Origin: Streptomyces huiliensis
Lineage (GTDB): Bacteria; Actinomycetota; Actinomycetes; Streptomycetales; Streptomycetaceae
Length of the DNA stretch: 64,000 bases
Assembly: GCF_020037025.1 (NCBI RefSeq)
Contig: NZ_JAIQLH010000051.1
Location: 20,316-84,315 of the forward strand
Reading direction: 5' to 3'
Positions 60,133 through 64,000 of the stretch are shown piece by piece (within the stretch, counting starts at the first letter, position 1; every line of letters starts with the position of its first letter). Under the pieces are notes generated by a model. It worked only from the letters and a program-made list of their open reading frames with translations, was not told the DNA's origin and made no database searches. Made by a program: the position numbers and the translations under genes.

Positions 60133-61587
60133 TCAGCCGGCCTTCGGTACCGTCCCCCGGGAGGCCCTGGCCACCGCCAGGAGGAGCAGGCCGCAGGCCG
60201 TCACGAGGAGCCAGCCCGGGCGGGCCGCGTGGGCGAGGCGGTCCGGGGCGACGCCCGCGGCCAGGCCGCCGGCGATGGCGATGCCCACCGCCGAGCCGAC
60301 CTGCCGCGCCGTGGAGGTGATCGCTCCGGCCACGCCGGCCCGGGACGGCGGGAGGCCGCTGACGGCGGTGTTGGTGATCGGGGCGTTGGCGAAGCCGAAC
60401 CCGGCGCCGATGAGGAGGTACGCGAGGAGGAGGGGCGGGACGCCGGTGTCGCGGCCGAGGTCGGTCAGGCACAGGCCGCCCGCGGCGATCAGCGCGCCGG
60501 CGGCGAGGAGCGGGCGCCGGGGCCCGAGGCACGCCACCAAGGCGCCGGACAGCGGCGCGCACAGCATGGCCCCGAACGCCATGGGCAGCGTGGCGGCGCC
60601 CGTCGCGAGCGGTGTCCAGCCGCGGGTGTGCTGGAGGTAGAGGGTGTTGAGGAGGAGCGTCACGTTCAGCGCGACGAACACCGCCACGGCGCCGAGCACC
60701 GCCGCGGCGAAGGGCGGGCGTTTGAAGAGGCCCAGGTCCATGAGGGGTTCGCGCTGCCGGCGCTCGGCCAGGACGAAGGCGATCGCCGTCGCGGCGAACG
60801 CCGCGTACCCGGCCACGGCCCAGGGCGACGTCCAGCCGACGCGGGGGCCCTCGATCAGGAGGCCGACCGCCAGGCACAGCGCCGCCGTGAGCAGGATCTG
60901 TCCGGGCAGGTCGACGCGTCGGGTGCGCTGCCCGCGGGACTCCGGTACGAACACCGCGACCAGCACGAGCGCCGCGACGATCACCGGTGCGTTGATCCAG
61001 AACACCGACCGCCAGCCGAACGCGGCGATGAGCGCGCCGCCGGTCACCGGGCCCGCCGCCATGCTGAGCCCGAACACCGAGCCCCACACGCCGATCGCGC
61101 GCGCCCGCTCGCGCGGATCGGGCATCGCGTTGACGACGATCGCCAGGGCGACCGGGCTCAGCATCGACGCCCCGACGCCCTGGACGGCCCGGGCGGCCAC
61201 GAGCAGGCCGGGGTTCGGGGCGAACGCGCAGGCGAGGGACGCGGCGCCGAAGACGCCCAGGCCGGTCTGGAAGACCCGGCGGCGGCCGAAGCGGTCCGCG
61301 AGGGCGCCGGACGCGATGAGGAGGCTGGCCAGGACCACGGTGTAGGCGTCCACGACCCACTCCAGGCCGCGGGTGTCCACGCCGAGGCCGCGGCCGATCT
61401 CGGGCAGGCCCACGTTGACGATGGTGGTGTCCAGGCCGACGAGGAACATGCTGAACGCGCAGACGGCGAGGATCGTCCATCGGCGGCGGGTGGTGAGTGG
61501 GGGTGAGGATGGGACGGAGGCGGGGGCTGTGAGTCGGGGCGGCCCTTCGGGCTCATCGGATGGCATGGAGGAAGTCGTCGCGGTCAC
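60133..61587 (-). CDS. MFS multidrug exporter, DHA2 family
   Basis: A 484-residue proton-driven exporter with about 14 hydrophobic segments. The DHA2 motif is LDTTIVNVGLPEIGRGLG. Others are ALADRFGRRRVFQTGL, the antiporter motif C-like region SMAAGPVTGGALIAAFGW and the WINAPVIVAALVL segment. The start is GTG 61587 with AAGGTGG; an ATG seven codons later lacks a ribosome site. It is divergent from an XRE-cupin regulator, which is the probable repressor through the palindrome at 61660-61676. Substrate unknown. Confidence 0.92.
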   Translation of the reverse strand: MTATTSSMPSDEPEGPPRLTAPASVPSSPPLTTRRRWTILAVCAFSMFLVGLDTTIVNVGLPEIGRGLGVDTRGLEWVVDAYTVVLASLLIASGALADRFGRRRVFQTGLGVFGAASLACAFAPNPGLLVAARAVQGVGASMLSPVALAIVVNAMPDPRERARAIGVWGSVFGLSMAAGPVTGGALIAAFGWRSVFWINAPVIVAALVLVAVFVPESRGQRTRRVDLPGQILLTAALCLAVGLLIEGPRVGWTSPWAVAGYAAFAATAIAFVLAERRQREPLMDLGLFKRPPFAAAVLGAVAVFVALNVTLLLNTLYLQHTRGWTPLATGAATLPMAFGAMLCAPLSGALVACLGPRRPLLAAGALIAAGGLCLTDLGRDTGVPPLLLAYLLIGAGFGFANAPITNTAVSGLPPSRAGVAGAITSTARQVGSAVGIAIAGGLAAGVAPDRLAHAARPGWLLVTACGLLLLAVARASRGTVPKAG

Positions 61588-61659
61588 CAAAGCCCACCTT
61601 CTGTCCGGTTTCGTCTGCCGGACCATGCTCGGTTCGGGCGGTGGCGCCCGCCCAGCACC

Positions 61660-61676
61660 TTTGCGAAGACCGCAAA
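61660..61676. promoter_or_regulatory. inverted repeat between the exporter and XRE-cupin genes
   Basis: Perfect 6-5-6 repeat TTTGCG-aagac-CGCAAA ending at the ATG of the regulator. It should overlap the regulator's transcription start, fitting autorepression and coordinate control of the exporter. Confidence 0.65.
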
Positions 61677-62282
61677 ATGACCACCATGGACCCCACGCCC
61701 ACCCCGGACACCGAACTGGCCGAGACCCTGGCGGCCATCGGGCCGCGGCTGCGGGCGCTGCGGCGCGACCGCGGCCTCACTCTCGAAGCGCTCGCCGACG
61801 AGACCGGGATCTCCCTCAGTACGCTCTCCCGCCTGGAATCGGGCAAACGACGCCCCACCCTCGACCTGCTCATCCCCCTCGCCCGCACCCACCGCGTCGC
61901 CCTCGACCAACTGGTCGCCCCACCGGCCACCGGCGACCCACGCGTTCACCTGCGCCCTCACCTCCGGAAGCCCGGGAGCGTGCTGGTGCCCCTCACCCAG
62001 TACCCGGGCCGCGTCCAGGTCTTCAAACAGGTGCTCGCTCCCCGCGAGCCCAAGCTCGTCACCCACGTCGGCCACGAGTGGCTGTATGTTCTCGCGGGCG
62101 AGCTCCGCGTGCTGCTCGGTGAACGCGAGTTCACCCTCCGCCCGGGCGAGGCGGCGGAGTTCGACACCAGCGAGCCGCACTGGTTCGGCCCGGCGGGCAC
62201 GAACGCGGTCGAGATCCTGCACCTGTTCGGGCCGCACGGGGACCAGGCGGTGGTACGGGTGGCATCTGCGGAGGTGTCGTGA
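61677..62282 (+). CDS. XRE regulator with cupin domain
   Basis: A 201-residue regulator. An XRE helix-turn-helix (LTLEALADETGISLSTLSRL) lies in residues about 20-75 and a C-terminal cupin (about 105-195; KLVTHVGHEWLYVLAGELRV, PGEAAEFDTSEPHWFG) binds the effector. ATG 61677 is chosen because it follows the palindrome directly and matches the normal family start; it appears leaderless. The divergent DHA2 exporter is the likely target. Confidence 0.9.
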   Translation: MTTMDPTPTPDTELAETLAAIGPRLRALRRDRGLTLEALADETGISLSTLSRLESGKRRPTLDLLIPLARTHRVALDQLVAPPATGDPRVHLRPHLRKPGSVLVPLTQYPGRVQVFKQVLAPREPKLVTHVGHEWLYVLAGELRVLLGEREFTLRPGEAAEFDTSEPHWFGPAGTNAVEILHLFGPHGDQAVVRVASAEVS

Positions 62283-62400
62283 GGGAGCGTACGCGGGCGC
62301 GGGGGCGCACGGGCCGGCGCCCGGGTGTGCGGGCCGAGTCATCGTCCCCGGCGTGGGCAGGACGCCCGTCAACGCCACCGCGTCAGAGGAGTCACGGGAC

Positions 62401-62610
62401 ATGACACGCTTCCGTCGCATCGCGACCATCGCCGCCACCACTCTGCTGTTGGCGGTCAACGGTGCGGTTCTGGCGTCTCCGGCACAGGCGGAAGCCGACG
62501 CGAACGTGCTGGGCGGGCTGGTGACCGGCCATGCCGATTCCCTCGTCGCCGTCGGCGCGTTGGGCGCACGCGTCCTGGAACTGCCGCTCTCGCTGGCGCC
62601 GCTCCTGTGA
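62401..62610 (+). CDS. small secreted peptide precursor (69 aa)
   Basis: ATG 62401 has GAGGAGT upstream. The first 32 residues form a Sec signal (IATIAATTLLLAVNGAVLAS, then PAQA as the cleavage site). The mature 37 residues are hydrophobic (VLGGLVTGHADSLVAVGALG, VLELPLSLAPLL) with no cysteine. It could be a small surface-active or signalling peptide. Family unknown. Confidence 0.7.
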   Translation: MTRFRRIATIAATTLLLAVNGAVLASPAQAEADANVLGGLVTGHADSLVAVGALGARVLELPLSLAPLL

Positions 62611-62678
62611 GCGGGCCGGAGCCCGGCTGAACCGGACGGAGCCCGGCCCGGGCACGCGCGGGGCGTCTTCGGTGGCGG

Positions 62679-63629
62679 TCACCGGACCAGCACCCTGGCG
62701 AGCTCCCCCGGCCGGGCGGCGAACGGGCTGTGCCCGCCCGGCAGGGTGCGGACGGTGAACGGCTCGCCCGGCAGGGCCCGGTCGGCCTCCGCGATCATCA
62801 GGTCCTGGACGGCCGCCGGCAGCGCCCGGTCGTCCGAAAGGCGCAGGAAGGTGCGCGGGATCCGGCCCCACCGCGCCGCGGTCACGGGGACGGGTGTCGC
62901 CGTGACGGCCAGCGGCAGATCGGGGCTGAGCGCGGAACGCCAGCGGTCGAAGCGGGCGGCGGGCACGTCGTGGTAGTAGGCCAGCCGCAGCTCCTCGACG
63001 TAGGCGGGATCCGGGGAGAGCGGGTCGATCCGTAGGGCGCCCAGCGCACGGGAATCGCCGAGGTGGAGGCCCTGCCCCCGCGCGGCGGCGTTCTCCGGAG
63101 CGCCGATGTAGTCGGAGAAGCGGGGGCGGCCGGCGGGGACGAACGCCGAGAGGTAGACGAGACGGTCGACCAGCTCGGGCGCGCGCTCCGCGGCCAGCGA
63201 CGCGGGACCGCCGCCCGCGCTGTGGGCGACGAGCACGACGCGGCCGTACCGGCGGACCCGGCGCAGCACGTCCAGGACGGCGTCGGCGCAGTCGTCCATC
63301 GTCAGGTCGGCGAGCCCCGACCGCTCGGTCGCCAGCCCAGGCCGGCCGGGCAGCAGGTATCCGCTGGGCAGGGGCGCGTCGAAGCCGTGTCCCGGCAGGT
63401 CGACGGCCACGCTGGCGGCACCGAGGCCGGCGAGCGCGCGCTGCGTCGCCGCCCACTGCCACGAGCCGTGCCAGGCGCCGTGGACGAGGACGAAGACCGT
63501 GTGATCCGGGTTGTTCTCAAGAAGATCCGGGTTGTTCTCAAGAAGATCCGGGTTGTTCTCAAGAAGATCCGGGTTGTTCTCAAGAAGGGGCGTCATGGCC
63601 GCCATTCCAGTCGGCGACCGCGACGCCAT
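62679..63629 (-). CDS. alpha/beta hydrolase with LLENNPD repeats
   Basis: A 316-residue hydrolase. The oxyanion motif is VFVLVHGAWHGSWQW, the nucleophile is in VVLVAHSAGGGP and the catalytic His is near the end in PGGHSPFAARPGE. It resembles salicylate-esterase-like plant and bacterial enzymes; substrate unknown. The N-terminus carries the heptapeptide LLENNPD four times, encoded by a 21-bp tandem repeat. ATG 63629 is used; MTPLLENN at about 63596 is a possible later start. It is divergent from a LysR gene. Confidence 0.85.
   Translation of the reverse strand: MASRSPTGMAAMTPLLENNPDLLENNPDLLENNPDLLENNPDHTVFVLVHGAWHGSWQWAATQRALAGLGAASVAVDLPGHGFDAPLPSGYLLPGRPGLATERSGLADLTMDDCADAVLDVLRRVRRYGRVVLVAHSAGGGPASLAAERAPELVDRLVYLSAFVPAGRPRFSDYIGAPENAAARGQGLHLGDSRALGALRIDPLSPDPAYVEELRLAYYHDVPAARFDRWRSALSPDLPLAVTATPVPVTAARWGRIPRTFLRLSDDRALPAAVQDLMIAEADRALPGEPFTVRTLPGGHSPFAARPGELARVLVR
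63504..63587. repeat. 21-bp tandem repeat, four copies
   Basis: Four near-perfect 21-bp units beginning ATCCGGGTTGTTC. On the minus strand each encodes one LLENNPD heptapeptide at the hydrolase N-terminus. Copy changes keep frame. Confidence 0.95.
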
Positions 63630-63672
63630 CCACCCCTAGATATGGGACACCAGGCGGGCATACTTCCTGGGT

Positions 63673-64000
63673 ATGGAAGCACGCCACCTGCGGTACGCCC
63701 TCGCCCTCGCCGAACACGGGCACTTCGGCCGGGCGGCCCGCGCGCTGGGCATCGCGCAGCCCCCGCTGTCCAAGCAGATCGCCGACCTGGAACGCGAGAC
63801 CGGGGCCCGGCTGTTCGACCGTACGCGTCAGGGCGTGTTCCCTACCGCCGCCGGCGAGGCGTTCCTCGCCCGGGCGCGGCGGGCGCTGCACGAGATGACG
63901 GCCGCCACGGTCGACGCCGGCCGGGCGGCGCGCGGTGAGACCGGCCGGCTGCGGCTGGGGTTCGTCGCCTCCGCGCTGCTGGCGCCGCTGCCGGACGTCC
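63673..64000 (+). CDS. LysR-family regulator (partial, cut by the right edge)
   Basis: The first 109 codons of a LysR regulator. The helix-turn-helix is FGRAARALGIAQPPLSKQIA, followed by the start of the effector domain (LRLGFVASALLAPLPDV). ATG 63673 has no clear ribosome site and may be leaderless. It is divergent from the alpha/beta hydrolase, 43 bp apart, and is its probable regulator. Confidence 0.88.
   Translation, partial: MEARHLRYALALAEHGHFGRAARALGIAQPPLSKQIADLERETGARLFDRTRQGVFPTAAGEAFLARARRALHEMTAATVDAGRAARGETGRLRLGFVASALLAPLPDV

Overview
This is a GC-rich actinomycete chromosome segment, almost certainly Streptomyces. The signs are strong G/C bias at third codon positions, AGGAGG-type ribosome sites with many GTG starts, very rare TTA codons, and typical Streptomyces families: a DUF5753 XRE regulator, a LAL-type LuxR regulator, a SAV_915-like protein, FG-GAP and PhoD proteins, and the common intergenic repeat that encodes [18 protein letters not shown] tails. 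No rRNA, tRNA, CRISPR array or intact transposon was seen.

Layout. 1-2.3 kb: a repeat-expanded small ORF and malate synthase aceB. 2.5-5.3 kb: a leaderless ABC exporter behind a MerR-type promoter, then a secreted Cys-repeat protein. 5.4-12.9 kb (minus strand): a purine-catabolism block with a YfcC-like carrier, an NCS2 permease, 8-oxoguanine deaminase, uricase, a UraD-HIU hydrolase fusion and a LysR regulator. 13-19.6 kb: an SDR, a two-component system, a glycosyltransferase and exported proteins. 19.9-23.5 kb: an XRE pseudogene, its intact paralogue, and a chain of tiny overlapping genes. 23.5-28.2 kb: a LAL regulator, a secreted protein, an HTH_22 protein and a thiamine-binding-like protein. 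28.7-33.4 kb: a DUF4096 (transposase N-domain) protein and a KS-AT-DH-ACP iterative PKS of the orsellinate-synthase type. 33.6-37.3 kb: hyi-glxR-gcl glyoxylate genes. 37.5-50.9 kb: a zinc-ribbon protein, LysR/oxidoreductase pair, two AMP-forming ligases, lysA-like decarboxylase, tiny Zn proteins, XRE, GNAT, an ATC-hydrolase-like enzyme and MgtC. 51.4-53.4 kb: a WXG100-like protein, an amidase toxin and a small membrane protein. 53.5-64 kb: trypsin/FG-GAP protein, PhoD phosphatase, XRE, HAD, DHA2 exporter with XRE-cupin repressor, alpha/beta hydrolase and a LysR cut by the window edge.

How it fits together. Urate made from purines is broken down by uricase and the UraD-HIU hydrolase fusion. 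Allantoin degradation, which lies outside the window, would yield glyoxylate, and glyoxylate is used by malate synthase (aceB) and by the gcl/glxR/hyi route. aceB and hyi, 33 kb apart, carry the same TTCC-N7-GGAA operator, as expected for an AllR/IclR-type regulon. The PKS and its DUF4096 neighbour sit inside this catabolic block. The DUF4096 gene has TTA as its sixth codon and glxR also has a TTA, which suggests bldA (developmental) control of both.

Most notable: the three-gene Type VII-like amidase toxin/immunity cassette (51371-53430); the lone orsellinate-type PKS with its TTA-containing DUF4096 partner; a glyoxylate carboligase with Glu where the E. coli enzyme has Val51; and several in-frame tandem repeats inside genes.
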